From: Piromyces finnis
Lineage: Eukaryota > Neocallimastigomycota > Neocallimastigomycetes > Neocallimastigales > Neocallimastigaceae
Assembly: GCA_002104945.1 (NCBI GenBank)
Contig: MCFH01000011.1
Location: 567,501-631,500, forward strand
Direction of reading: 5' to 3'
Length of the DNA: 64,000 nt
Shown here: positions 42,649 to 57,950 of the stretch, in pieces
How the letters are laid out: each line of letters begins with the position of its first letter
Numbering within the stretch: position 1 is the stretch's first letter
Notes under the pieces: model-generated
Database searches by the model: none
Told to the model about the DNA's origin: nothing
What the model saw: only the letters and a program-made list of their open reading frames with translations
Made by a program: the position numbers and the translations under genes

Positions 42649-43807
42649 TCAAAATTTATTATTTCCTTTGTTGAAGGGTCTTTTATTTCCAAAGTTATTC
42701 TTTTTAAATTTATTGTTGAATCTTCCTTTATTATAACCTCCTGATTTACCCATTCCATTTTGTAAAACATAATTTCCATACCCATCTCTTTCATATACAG
42801 GGTCTGGAATAAATTTTTTAAATTTTGTAATTTTTGGTTTTCTTTCCTTCATTACACCAGCTTTAATAGATGCTTCAATTATTCTTTTCTTTTGACTTTT
42901 ATGTCTTCTATATCTTCTTTTTTTAAAATCAGAAATATTTATAACCCTATTATTCCAACTAAAAACCTATTGATAAAAATATAATTTTAATTTTTAACGA
43001 TTTTAAAAGTAATAATTGGTGATAATCATTAAATATATACCCATGGAATTTTTGAATCTTCTTCAATTTTATCGACTGAAATTTCTGATTCTTTAAATTG
43101 TTTTTCTCTTTCTTCTTCTAATTCACTTTTATATCCATTGATATTAATAAAAATTTTTAATTATATTAATTTATTATAACTTATTATAATTAGGAATCAT
43201 ATAAATTACCTTTCATAATCATATGTATTTTTATGTGCATAATTTACAATTTTAGGAAGTTGAGGATTGAGTGTAACATTTATTGGTGGTTTATTCAATA
43301 ACTTAAAAGGAACTTTCAAAGATAAAAAAGAGAAGACAAGAAAAAGAATGTAAAAAAAAAAAGGAATTAATATAAATTTATAATATAATAAAAATAATAT
43401 CATTTCTTTTTTATATGATACTAACTTCCTTTTAAACCATATAATGGTCCATTTTCTAAATAATATAATATATAAAAATTTTGTTTTATTTTTAATATAA
43501 TAATTATAACAATTTTTGAAATTAAATAATAATAAAGTTATTAATTAATATATATTCTTTTTTTCTTTTTCTTTTTTAAATGTTATTCTATTAGAATTTA
43601 TTATTTCTTACCACTTCTATCGAATTCTTCACTACCTCCAGGCTTTTTTTTGTGTGCTACTAATTCAAATTTTATAAATGAATCTAAGCGCTTATATAAA
43701 CCAGATTTAATTTCTTCAGTAATAACAACATCTTCAAAGAGCCTTTCCTTTTTTTTAATATAATATTTATCGATATCCTCTTCACTATCTGAAAATAAAA
43801 TTTTCAT
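42649..43807 (-). CDS. unrecognised basic protein with Gly/Asn/Lys-rich tail
   Basis: Five exons (43807-43612, 43455-43426, 43312-43210, 43125-43041, 42966-42649) join in phase to 243 residues. I do not recognise the family. Visible: an acidic start (SDSEEDIDKYY), a charged stretch with ELVAHKKKPGGSEEFDRSG, a Pro-containing middle (PLYGLKGIPFKLLNKPPINV, LNPQLPKIVNYAHKNTYDYE), a Glu-rich coil, then WVFSWNNRVINISDF followed by a strongly basic RRYRRHKSQKKR. The last 45 residues are repetitive Gly/Asn/Phe/Lys/Arg, as in RNA-binding or nucleolar proteins. No membrane segment. Consistent exon structure and higher GC content support a real gene. A nuclear RNA-related role is only a guess from composition. 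Start is 258 bp from the divergent CCDC43-like gene. Confidence 0.75.
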
Positions 43808-44065
43808 TTTTTTATAATTATAAAAATTTATATTTTAAAATAAATTAAAAGAATTAAGATTAAATAAACCTATATCATAGATCTATGTTATTCAATAATT
43901 TATATAATTTTGCCAATCATATAATTATTTGATTATTGACATTTATAATGATAGTCATGTGAAATACCATCAACTATCATTTTACATATTTAATAATAAA
44001 TTTAAAATTCATTTTTTTTATATTTTTAAAGCGTAAATAATTATATATAATACATATAATACATT
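43808..44065. promoter_or_regulatory. compact bidirectional intergenic region
   Basis: Only 258 bp separate the start codons of two divergently transcribed genes, the shortest divergent spacer in the window, so it must hold both core promoters. It is AT-rich with no recognised element; TGACATTTATAATGATAGTCATG-like imperfect symmetry lies near its centre. Confidence 0.5.
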
Positions 44066-45221
44066 ATGGAAGAACTTGTTGATTGGGTTAATGAGAACTT
44101 AAAAAAATTAAATATTGAAGATGAGGTATCATATGCTATTTTCTTGAAACTATTTATTATTGTTTTAATTTGAAGAATTATTTTATTAATTGGAATATTA
44201 TTATATATTCTTCGAATATGAAATAAGTGTATATTGAAATTGATGATTTATACTAACATCAACAAAAATGATATTTTCAAATAGACAGTATCCGAATATA
44301 TAGCAGGAATAGTTGAAGAAATCGAAGATGAAGAAGAATGTAAAGAGGCAGTAGAAGGATATTTAGTTGAAGCCACAGTATGTAGTAAAATATTATATCA
44401 ATAAAATGTTAAAAAAATAATTTAACTGAAGTACGTCATAATATACATTTATACGTTAAAAGGAAGAACCTATAGAAGAATTTATGAATGAATTATTCGA
44501 ATATTCATCAAAAATAAAGCAAAAAGAGTTACAAAGACAAGAAGAAGAAAAAATAAAAAGACAAAATGAAGCTAAACGTAAATATTCTTCAATTTTATTA
44601 GAAGCATTGACATTTATAAATAATTCTATATTATTTCTATAACCAAATAGTAATCAAATTTACAAATTCATTTTTTTTATCTTATTTTACTTTTATAAAC
44701 ACTATTAAAATTAAATAGAAAAAGAATTAGAAATTTTAAATGTTGAATCAAAAAAAGAAACTACAAAAGTTCAATTAACTGATAAAGAAAGAGAAAAAAG
44801 AGAAAAGTTTTTAGAAAAATATGCATACAATTTAGATAGAATTACTCAAAATGAAAATGGTGAAGATGAAATTGAATATATTGACCATTCAGTTGATGCC
44901 CAAGGTTTGTTAAATTATTAATGTTAATATTAAATATATTTTTAATTATTGATATTTGATATTATATTAGGAAAGAATCATTGAATTAATTGAATATTAT
45001 TATTATTATATATATTATATATATTATATATGGAAGATGATTTTATTCCAAAGAATAACAATGCTGATATTGTTAAGGAAAAGGAAAGAAAGCAAAGAAT
45101 GGAAGCCAAGAAAAAGCATATGCAAAAGGTTGAAAGAGATAAGAAGTTATTAGAAAAGCAAAGATTAGATAAAGAAAAAGAAAAGAGAAGAACACAAAAA
45201 AGAGAAAAGCGTAGAATGTAA
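44066..45221 (+). CDS. CCDC43: CCDC43-like coiled-coil protein
   Basis: Five exons (44066-44125, 44285-44377, 44463-44577, 44719-44904, 45037-45221) give 212 residues, about the size of animal CCDC43. The acidic N-terminal helical domain (LVDWVNENLKKLNIEDETVSEYIAGIVEE) resembles the PWI-like start of that family. The centre has REKREKFLEKYAYNLD, like the conserved KxxLLxQYA segment, and the end is a highly charged Lys/Glu/Arg helix finishing KRRTQKREKRRM. The biochemical function of the family is poorly known. The ATG at 45030 lies in intron sequence; the acceptor at 45036 places the last exon in frame with exon 4. The call rests on domain order and a few motifs. Confidence 0.75.
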
Positions 45222-45637
45222 AATAATAACTATTTTTTCATCGTGTTTAACAAATTCTCGATATATAACATTACTTTTATAGTATAGTAATATTAATCCT
45301 AAAAGAAAATAATTTTAGTGTATTCATTTATTTTAAATATACCTATTAAAATACCAAAAAGTAAATTCTATTTTAATTACATTTTATAAATAAATCTATT
45401 AAAACACAAAAATAAAATAAAAAACAAAAAATCAATTATAAATATTATTATATACGGCGGTTTATTTAATTATTTTTAAGAAATAAATTTAAATATATTT
45501 AACTTTATATGTGTTAAGTGTATTTTAAATTCTTAAGTATTAACATATTTTTAATACAAAATGATAATTACATATTATTTAATAATAATATATATCTTAT
45601 TGAAATAGAATAGTAGCATAGTTATTTTAATATTAGA
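45222..45637. other. intergenic between convergent genes
   Basis: AT-rich 3' flanks of the CCDC43-like gene and TAP42, 416 bp. Nothing else was seen. Confidence 0.6.
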
Positions 45638-47344
45638 TTAACCTTTATTCATACGGTTTCCCCATCCTTTTGGATTATCATCTTTGAAGTCATCCCATTT
45701 TCTTTGTTTTAAGGTTTCAGCATCAAGAGCGTCTTCATCATTATCATCAATAATCTTCTTTTTTGGTTCACTTTTCATATTATGTAATAACAGTAGAAAT
45801 TATTAATAGCGTATTATTATTATTTAATTGATTGTTTATTTTTTCTTATAAATTTTAGTATAAAATTTCTTAAAAAAAGCTTACGTTCCACCAGATAAAA
45901 TATTTCCACGTTTTCTTTCATTTTCTAAGAATTCATCAATAGTCATTGTTGGTAAATTATGACTTGGTCTGAAAACTTGGTTAAGTCTTTCTTTTTGATC
46001 AACGATCACAAATGGTCTTAAAGGCTATTTGATTAACAATGTTGTTTAAAATTTGGATTTAATGATATAACTTTGAAATAAAATATTTTTAAGAAAATTT
46101 GCTTACTTTTCCCTTTTGTGATAATAATGGTCCAGATGTTGGAATTGGTGCAAAGTTATTTGCAGAATTATCAACCCTTTCGGAGTTTGGTCCTTGTTTT
46201 TCTCTCATTTGTTTCATCATTTTAACCATTTCCATTTCATCCTTTATCATTTCCAAGTCTTGAATTGTTTGTTGAATAAACAAATCAATATTTGTTAAAA
46301 TTAAATTACGAGTAATTTCTTCATCAACATTTTCTTCTCCTCTTTCTGATGCAATTTGTATTTGTTTTGTTAATTCCTAGAGCCAATGATATTATATTTT
46401 ATTTAATTATTTGTAAATTGTAGATTGTATTGACAAATATATTGATAATTTTACATTTTTAAAATTAGAATTTCTATATTTTAAAATAAATGTATTATTC
46501 ATAAAATTATAATTAATTTAAAATTAAAATTACTTCAATTTTATTTTTTGTTTCTTTTTCTCTTTTATATCTTGCAATTTTTTCTTCTCTATTTCTGGAA
46601 GCATTAAAAGTTTTATTTGTTAATTTAGCTTCTAAGTATTCTTTATCCTTAAATATAAAATTTATTTTTATATATATTTTAAACTTCAATAAATTTCAAT
46701 GAATCTTTGATATAAATATTATATAATTTTAAAGTTTACATTTTGTGAAAAGAGTTCATATAATTCACAATTACTTAAATATTCATTCAAATGACTCTAT
46801 AAATAAATATAAAGAGATATATATAAAATTAGATTTTAAATCTTCGATTCTTAAATATTAATATAAATTTAAATTTACTTTAGCAGTTTCTAATATTTTT
46901 TCTCTATCAGAATTTGGATTTACTATTTTTAAGTAGAGTTCACCCAAATAAACCTTAATTAAGAGGAATCTTTATTGAAATTTCATTAATTAAAATTTTA
47001 TTTAAAAAACTTTTAATATTTTTTTTAAATTTCAAAATCTGAAATGTTAAATTACTTTAAATCTGAGGTATTGATATCATCCACTGTTTCGTTTATACTG
47101 AAAATACTTAATTGCTGAACTAAAATTGAAGCTCTTGTAAAATGTCTTATGGCATCATTTACTTGTTTCTAAAAAATAATTCATATATAGTATTTAATTA
47201 TAATTTTTATTGCAGGGTATTTAAATTATATAATATTACTTGGAAATTTTCATCATTTGAAGAAAGAGTGGAATTAATTATATCATTATATAATTTTTGA
47301 CCAACTTCGAACTCTTCTTTAAGAGTTAAATTATTATCTGTCAT
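45638..47344 (-). CDS. TAP42: TAP42/IGBP1 (alpha4), PP2A-family phosphatase regulator
   Basis: Binds catalytic subunits of PP2A-type phosphatases and works downstream of TOR signalling. Eight exons (47344-47240, 47168-47056, 46969-46879, 46796-46740, 46647-46534, 46376-46107, 46024-45885, 45770-45638) give 340 residues, near yeast Tap42's 366. The N-terminal two-thirds is TPR-like and helical. The hallmark C-terminal block is intact: PLRPFVIVDQKERLNQVFRP, then SHNLPTMTIDEFLENERKRG, then an acidic segment and WDDFKDDNPKGWGNRMNKG. All junctions are GT-AG and in phase. The gene is separated from RIB43A upstream by 0.86 kb, both on the minus strand; nothing links their roles. Confidence 0.94.
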
Positions 47345-47724
47345 TCTTTATTAATTTTAGATATATTTTAATAAAAATGAGTAAGAAAAAAAAAAAAAAA
47401 AAAAGCTTTTTTGACATAAAATACTAAAAAATAATATTTAATAGAAATCAATTATTCTTTAAATTTAAATGTGATTTTTTTAATTTCTAATCAATTTATT
47501 ATTATTATCATTTTCCTTTATGCGAAAAAAATAATATTTAATGATTTATTATACATTTATTCATATATTAATATTTTTTATTTTTCGATAAAATACATAC
47601 TTAATTTAAAATAATTAAAGAATCAACTTTTTTTTTAATATATTTTTTAAAAAAATAAGATATTATACTTTTGTTACTTTTTTTTTTTTTTGTAATGCTA
47701 TTAAAAAAAGAGCGAACAAACTAC

Positions 47725-47759
<35 letters not shown>

Positions 47760-48200
47760 AAAACCACGTCACAAATAATTTAAGTTTTTTTTTTTTTAAT
47801 TAATATTTTAATTTTAGTATTATTAAATAAAATATTATTAAATATTAATGGTTACATAAATATATTTATGCAAAATTCAAAAACTTTTTTTATATATAGT
47901 TAAATATAATATCTATAAAGAAAAAAAGATAAATAAAAATCTATAAAGAGGAGAATATAAATCGCTAATTAATAAAATAACAGCATGTATTAAAATCTTT
48001 ACTTTTACATTAATAAAATAGCATTTCTTTTGAAGAAATTGTTAAAATAATGTGATATGTAATACAATGACAAATTTGTATTATATGCTTATTAATTTAT
48101 AAATATTCGATATAAATATTACTATAGTTATTATAATTAAAATAAAACTTTTTTTTAAAAAGTTTTAAATTATTTATGTTGTAAATGAATAACGTAAAAA
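47345..48200. other. intergenic, 5' flank of TAP42
   Basis: AT-rich spacer with poly(A) near 47388-47403 and a long poly(A) run near 47728-47757. No coding sequence was seen. Confidence 0.55.
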
Positions 48201-50448
<2,248 letters not shown>

Positions 50449-51389
50449 TTTTTATATATACAAATTTGAATAACTAAAATATTTTATTTTCCTAATATAA
50501 TTGATAAATTTTAAACTATAATGGATTTTTAAATTAAGGATTATAATGAAATATATAGTAATGAAATATATCGTGCTGTTGCAATGTCTTAAAATTTATT
50601 ATATAATATTTAGTTCTTAAGTTGGTTATTTATTATATAAATACGTTAAGTATTTTTTTTATTTTAATAATGCTATTATTATTTTAGTTTTCGAATATTA
50701 TTTATTTTATTTTATGTTTTATTTTACAATTATTTTATTTCTTATTTATTATAATTTTCCATTTAAAATTTTTCGAATTTTTCAAAACTGTAAATCATAT
50801 AAAATTTTTTAAATCTTAAAGTACTTTGTTAACATGTTAACATTTCAAATAATTTTAAATTATGTTAAATTATATTAATTTAACTTTTTAGGTTTTACTT
50901 TTTATTATTATTATTATTTTTTTAAAAAAAAGAACAGTAGTATTAACATTTTATCTATTAGTTTATAATATACATTTAAAATATTTTCATTGAATGATAT
51001 ATATAATAAAATGCATTTACTTTTATTCAAAGCTATATGAAATTATTATACTTTTTTTTTTTTTTAATTTATCAATTAAAATAATTAATCTTATAATTAA
51101 TTTTAACATATCTCTATCACCAAAAAATTAATAATAAACATTAGGAAAAAAACTTTTTGTTAAAATTCTTCCTTGGTAATAAAGTTTTTATAAATTTTGA
51201 AAAATTTATTAAGAAATCATTGGTTATCGAAATTTAAATTGTTTTTGAAATATTATGAAAGAACAATTAAATTGTTAAGAAATTTAGAATAAAAAAAATA
51301 AATTATATATATGATAATCTCTCAAGGATACCATTAAAATTAAATAAAAGAGAATACAATTATAAATATTAATATAAAAAATTTTAAAG
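50449..51389. promoter_or_regulatory. shared 5' region of two flagellar genes
   Basis: A 941-bp AT-rich spacer from which RIB43A (-) and the CFAP210-like gene (+) diverge. It may coordinate their expression during zoospore formation, but no RFX-like or other motif was identified. It contains poly(T) runs near 51053-51065 and an inverted GTTAACATGTTAAC element near 50828. Confidence 0.5.
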
Positions 51390-51735
51390 ATGGAAGCAGT
51401 TCATAATGTAACAACTGAATATGATTTGAATGAAGTGAATTTAAACAATCTTCTTAAAACAATAGGGTATTATCCAGGAGATAAACCTTCTTTACCAACA
51501 ACGTAAATGAATAAGCATGATTTGCAAGTTTATATAATTTCAGTTGATATAATGATATTAATATTAATTAAAATAAATAATTATTATAAAAATAAATCTA
51601 TATACTATATATGTAGACAAGTAGTTCAACCAAACGGCCCAATTATAGATGGTTTAGAATTTCTTCGAATTAATAATTCAATATCAAAAGATGATCAATT
51701 ACAGAAAAAAATAAGACAAAATGAGGTAAATATTA

Positions 51736-51784
<49 letters not shown>

Positions 51785-53866
51785 TTATTTATAATATTTA
51801 TTTTTTTTTAATTTATAAATGATAATATTAAAATAAATATTAGAAAGAATATCTTCATAAAAGATCACAAGATAGAATAAAAAATTGGAAAAATACAATT
51901 ACAGGACAAAGAAGAATAAAATTAGAGAAAAGAAAAAAGGAAATGGAAGAGTTAGAAGAAAAAAGAAAAAAAGAAAATGAAATATTTTTGGAAAAAGAAA
52001 AAAAAAGAAGTGAAGAAATGATGGAAAAACTTAAACAGATAAGAATTCAAGAATTAGATTCAGTTAAAGCTTTTAATAGTAAACTACGATACTTCGAAGT
52101 TCAAAAGGTAATAGAAAATTATGAAATATAGTATTACATTCAAATTATAAATATCATAAATATAATTAAAATATACTTTATAGGAAAGAAAATTACAAAT
52201 AGAAAAGAAAAAATTAAGACAGAAAATTCAGGAGGAATATGACAGACAGGTAGATGAACATTATAAAGAACTTAAAAAGATGGAAGCTGAAGAAGATAAA
52301 TTAAAATTAAATGAAAAGTTAAAAGAAGCAAAAATAATTGATGATTATAATCAAGCATTAAGAAATAAAAGAAAAATCGAGAAAGCTTTACTTAAACAAG
52401 TAATTTTTTTAAACACATAGTATATAAAAATAATTAAAAATCTTTTTATATGAATATTTTTTTTTATTTTATAGTTGTTTATAATTAATATATATATTAT
52501 ATGTATTGTAGGAAGAATTAAAAGAACAAGAAAAAGCTATTAAAAAAGATAAAGAAGAAAAAGAAAAGAAAAAAATAGAAGAATTAAAAGAAAAAGAAAA
52601 ACAAAAGGTTTTATATGAGAATTTTAAGCAGAAGGAAATAGAAAATAGAATGAAAAAAGACAGAATGAAATTAATAGAAGAAGAAACATTGAATGAAATT
52701 AATCAATATATTGAAAAGAAAAAATTACAAGATGAATTACGCCAACAACGTGAAATTGAATTAAGAAATAAAAACAACCCAAACAAAGAATATATATATA
52801 AATTATTAGAAAATGATAATATAAAGAAAAAGAAAGCAATAGAAGACTTTCAAACAAAATGGCTTAATGTTGAAGATATGCAAACTAAAAGTGAAAGAGA
52901 AAGAGAAAGAAAAGATGCTCAATTTAAAAAAGAATTATATAATGCATATTTGGAGAAAGTAATACCATTTATTAAATAAGAATATTTACAACATTTAGTT
53001 TTATTTAAAAATTAAAAACTATTATTATATTAATAATCAATATATTATTATATATTATTAAATATATTAAATTAAAAAAAAAAAAAAAGATGGAAGAAAA
53101 AAGAAAGAAAAAGGAACTTCAAGAGAAAAAGAGTTTAGAAATAAGTAAAATATTAAAAGAATATGATGAATGTACAAAAAAAATGGAACAATATAAAAAT
53201 GATCAAAAAAAACTAGAAATAGAACAATTAGCTAAATTAAATAAAATTCTAAAAGTAATATAAATTTCTAATTACAGTATTTATGTATATAATTAAAATA
53301 ATAACTATAGATAGGATTTTAAAATATGACTTAAATGTATATATATATTATTGTTATTTTTAAAATATTATATGGTACATAAAGGAGGAACAATCAGAAA
53401 GAAAAAAAAAATATAAAGAAGATAGAAATGCTTGGAGACAGTTAATTAAAGAAAATCAAGATCAAGAAAGAAAAGATTATGAGGAATATATTAAAAGTAT
53501 TGGTAATTTAAGTTGGGCAAAAGAGAATGAACCACTTCAACGTTATATTAAAGATCAATTAGATAATGAAGTATCAACATCAGGATCTAGACGTTATATG
53601 TATGGAAATATTAATACAATAGTGAGTATAAACTTTAAATATTATATAAAATTAAAAAATAGAATAAATAATAATTATATTAATATCACTTTTATATTAA
53701 TAATAAATAGAATAATACTTGGGAAAGACTTGGATTTACAGATAAACTTAAAACAAGCGATATGAAATTATCAAGTCAGACTGTTGGCTCACATGAAGAA
53801 TATTTAAAAAATATAGAGAATAAAAAATATATTCCAATTAATTATGAATCAAAAGATTTCCATTAA
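51390..53866 (+). CDS. CFAP210: CFAP210 (CCDC173)-like axonemal coiled-coil protein
   Basis: Predicted doublet microtubule inner protein with a trichoplein-type coiled coil. Eight exons (51390-51502, 51617-51725, 51844-52107, 52184-52399, 52512-52958, 53090-53254, 53385-53621, 53711-53866) give 568 residues, near the roughly 550 of animal CFAP210. The N-terminal 75 residues are non-coiled. Residues 75-440 are an almost unbroken Lys/Glu helix containing DRIKNWKNTITG, LDSVKAFNSKLRYFEVQKE and KKKLRQKIQEEYD. The C-terminal part has SWAKENEPLQRYIKDQ and ends YIPINYESKDFH. The NWxNTIxG segment and length favour CFAP210 over CFAP45 or trichoplein, but highly charged coils are easily confused. Neighbouring RIB43A supports an axonemal role. 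Confidence 0.8.
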
Positions 53867-54396
53867 AAATATTATGATAACACTCTTTTAATTATTAGAT
53901 ATTTCCAATAATATCATGTAAATCAAATATATTTAATATTATATAAATCTCAACATATTTTAAATTTATTTTAATAAGACTTTTAAACACAATAATTTAC
54001 CATTATATATATCAATTTTATTTCAACACATAAAAAAAGATCATTTCAATTTTTTTTTATTTTTTTTAGAGCAATTCAGTTCAATCATATATTAGTTATA
54101 TCATTTTGCATTTTTTTTTTTTTTTTATAATTTCATTTTTACAAAAATCTTAAGCATTTATATATTAACAACAACACTTGCATCTTTCATTTTCATTCCA
54201 TTTATATTAATATAAAATTTTAATTATTAATAATTAACTTTTATTTTTTTTTCTTAATATATATTACATATTAACTGCATTGTATTATCTATCATGATAA
54301 TTAAAAACCCTTTTTTTTTTTTTTTAAAAAATAGGGGAAAATTAATAGAAATAAATAAATAAATAAATAAATAAAGAAGTAAAATATATAAAAGAT
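53867..54396. other. intergenic between convergent genes
   Basis: AT-rich 3' flanks with several poly(T) runs and a short AAAT repeat at about 54350-54375. Nothing coding was seen. Confidence 0.55.
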
Positions 54397-57300
54397 TTAA
54401 GAATTATTTATCATTTCGTATATTAACTCCGCATAATTCATTTCTTCAATATAAATAGAATAAATATCAACATTTACTTTTTTTGCAATTTTTTTTGTAT
54501 CGTTAAACTTATCAATACTAATCTTTAAACTTTCTGCTTTATATTTTTCAACAATCTTATCAAATATATTGTTTGTATTATCTTTAACCATTTTATTATC
54601 ATTATTATATCGAATCCTTTTGTTATATTCATTATTATAAGAACCCGTTCTCCTTCCATAGACAATTATTTGTCTTAATAAAGATGGCGTTATAAAAAGA
54701 TATTTAATTTTTTCAAAGGTTTCTTTTTCATTCATAGTTTCAATTGTATATTTATTTTCATTAGTTAAATTGTACTTTTTATTCTTTATTTCTTTAGTTC
54801 TATTGTCTTTATACAGGTGAAAAGTACCTTTCTGACAAATATAATTTTCAAATTCCTTACAGGTAATATGAGAGGTTTTATGTTTTATTTGTAATAAAAC
54901 ATATATTACGTCTACATTATTAATTTCCAAATTAGCAAGAGCTGTACCATCTTCAACAATACATTTTAAATAGGCTTCAACCATACCGTATTTACAATAG
55001 TTACATTTTTTTGAAAACATATTAATTGAAGCTTCCTTATTTTCTTGAAGGGGTTCATACATTGATTCAAATTTTCTTTTGTGATTATATTGATTCATTT
55101 TAAAATTTGATTGATAATGGTGCTGACCTTGATTTGGACATTTTCCATTATATACAACTGAATGACAAAACTCACATTTATGAACAAAATATATTTCTGA
55201 AATTTCTAAAATTTCACATATATATTTTGAATAGAACGAGAAAGAAACAGTAGTATCATACAAATTAGCTAGATGATTTCTATTTACGTTTCTGAGTAAT
55301 GGTTTTGAAATTTTTTCTGACGTTAGTATAGGTTGATGATTGCTTTTTTGATTAATAGAATGGGGTGTCGATTTGATTAAAGTATTAATATTATCTTGAT
55401 TACTTGAAAAGCAAGTAATTTTTGTTTTTTTAAAACTTTCAAAATAAATATTTGGTTCATGATTAAGACTATTTTTGGAATAAATTAAAAAGATATTATC
55501 AAATCGTATAATATTCCCTATATGCAATCCAAAGGGGTATTCAACACCATTTAAATCAAGAAAAACCTTAACAATATCTGGAGTATATAAGTCTCTTATT
55601 TCCAATATTAGTATAACAGAAAGATTTCCTAAACCATTTTTTATAAATAGTTTTTCCTCAGAATTAATTAATGCGCTTTTATTAATAGTATTATAAATAT
55701 TACTTGGATTATCATTATAGCTTACACGAATCCCAACAATAATTCCAACAAATGATATAATTTTTCTATCACTTTCATTTGATTTGTTGTAAGATTTTAC
55801 ATCATCTTTTAAAATATCACTAACATTCATTAATAATGGATATTGTTTAATATGCAAATGAAATGGAATTAAATTTAAAAAATATTTATCAATATTACTT
55901 AATATGGATGAAAATTTTGAGGATAAAAAATTGTATAATGAATTTGTTTCATCATTGTCTTTACAAAGTAAGTTCTTAATTGAGACATATTGTAGAGTAT
56001 CATTATCAGAATTCTTATTAATAAAAAAAGATCGATACTTTTCTGGAATAAGAGGTTCAAATATTATGATAGGATTATATATTGAAGTAGGAAAAACATT
56101 TTTTATTTTATATGATTCTGTTTTCGATACAAACATTGATTTATTAAAGTTTTTACAATTATATTCATTTTGATAGATAAATAAACTGACTTCATCTAGT
56201 ACAGGTTTGTCTAGTTGAATTAGGTTTTCTTTTTCTATATCTGAAAAATCTCCTCCAATTTTAAAATATTTATTATTTGTTAAATATGGATATATTCTTA
56301 ATGCATTGGAAGAAAGTTCTATTGTTTTGTTTTCTACTTTTAAAACATTATAAAATGGCAAACATTTTGGATTATCTTTTGAAAAATTTGGAATTGCAAA
56401 ACTTTTTTGTAAAATAATTACTAACCCAAATAGTTTTGAAGTAATTTTTATGTCTAGTTTATCTTTTGTTATATGAACTGGTCCTTTATGAATTATTTTA
56501 AATATTGCAATGCAATTATTATTACTTTGTATGAATGATTCATTACCATTATCTTTAGAAAAAATCTTTTGTATAAGTTCTAAAAGATGGGTAATAAAAT
56601 TGGGTATATGATATGAAAAATCATGATAATGATAATATGATACAAGTGTATTAGGATTTATTGGGTATAGAGGTGAATTTAAAATTTCTTTGTCATTATA
56701 AAAATAAATATCATTTAATGAAACAGAGATATAAACTTTAAAACGGTTTAATATTGCATAATCATATTCATCAAGGTATTCACTTGAAACGTTATTACTA
56801 AAAAAGTTAATTAAAATTAATCTCTTTTTCAATAAAATATTAGTATCCTCTTGGAAAACTGTATTAACTGAATTTTTTATTTGAGAAGACCTAGAAAAAG
56901 AATCGGAAGAAGAAAATGTCTGATCGTTACTTAAGAAATTCATACAAACTTTAAATTTTTTAATTATGACAGGTTTGTTATTATGATACGAGAATAAAGG
57001 GGTTTCATTTTCGCAATTGACACAATCTTCAATTTGAAGGTACATAAAATTATTTACATCACTAATTTTTAATTGACCTGTACTAGTACTGTCTAATATT
57101 CCGATAATCCATGAATTAGACATACTAATTTCTTCTTGAGTGAATTCATGAGAATAATAATAATTCAGAGATAAAGAGTTTAATTTATCAAAAAGAAAAT
57201 TATTTATATAAGAATTAATTAAAATAGTTTTTATATTAATGAGGTGTGGTAACGAATATCGTTTCAATGCAATATTACAATAATTTTCATGATATAATAT

Positions 57301-57863
57301 TTCGTTAATAGCATCCTGATATTGGTATGGCTTAAATCCTGAATGGTATAATACTTGATGTGAAAAAATATTCAAAAGAGTATTATGATTTATGAAATCT
57401 TTAGGAAAAATATAATATTTTAACCATTCCATAATATATATTTTATAAATAATATCAATTGAATTATAGCGAGAAACATCATTTTTAATAATTATAGATT
57501 TTCTTAATATATCTGGAGAAGGGTTATTTGAAAAGGATTTTATTTCTATTGAACTATGCTTACAAGCTATAAAACATAGTTTTATATTTTTAACAAATTC
57601 TCTTATTGAAAAAATATGAACATTATGAAGAATTAATTTAGTACCAGTTCTTAATGAACAACAATGAATATCAATAGGATAATGACTTAAACATAACAAA
57701 TAATGATGATCTATTTCATAAAGAGCATAATTATTATTTATAATTTTTGTAATATATCCAGTATATGAGATTATTTTCCTATGACAATCGTAAATATTCA
57801 ATGGTATTTCTTTATAAATATATTTTAAATAAAAATTACAAGAGTTATGTTAATACATAAATA

Positions 57864-57950
<87 letters not shown>

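Noticed and set aside
54397-57801. Separate gene starting at 57801
   Set aside because: The apparent start is TTG, not ATG. An acceptor at 57810 joins it in phase to the exon ending at 57984, and the encoded OB folds look like one CTC1-type protein.
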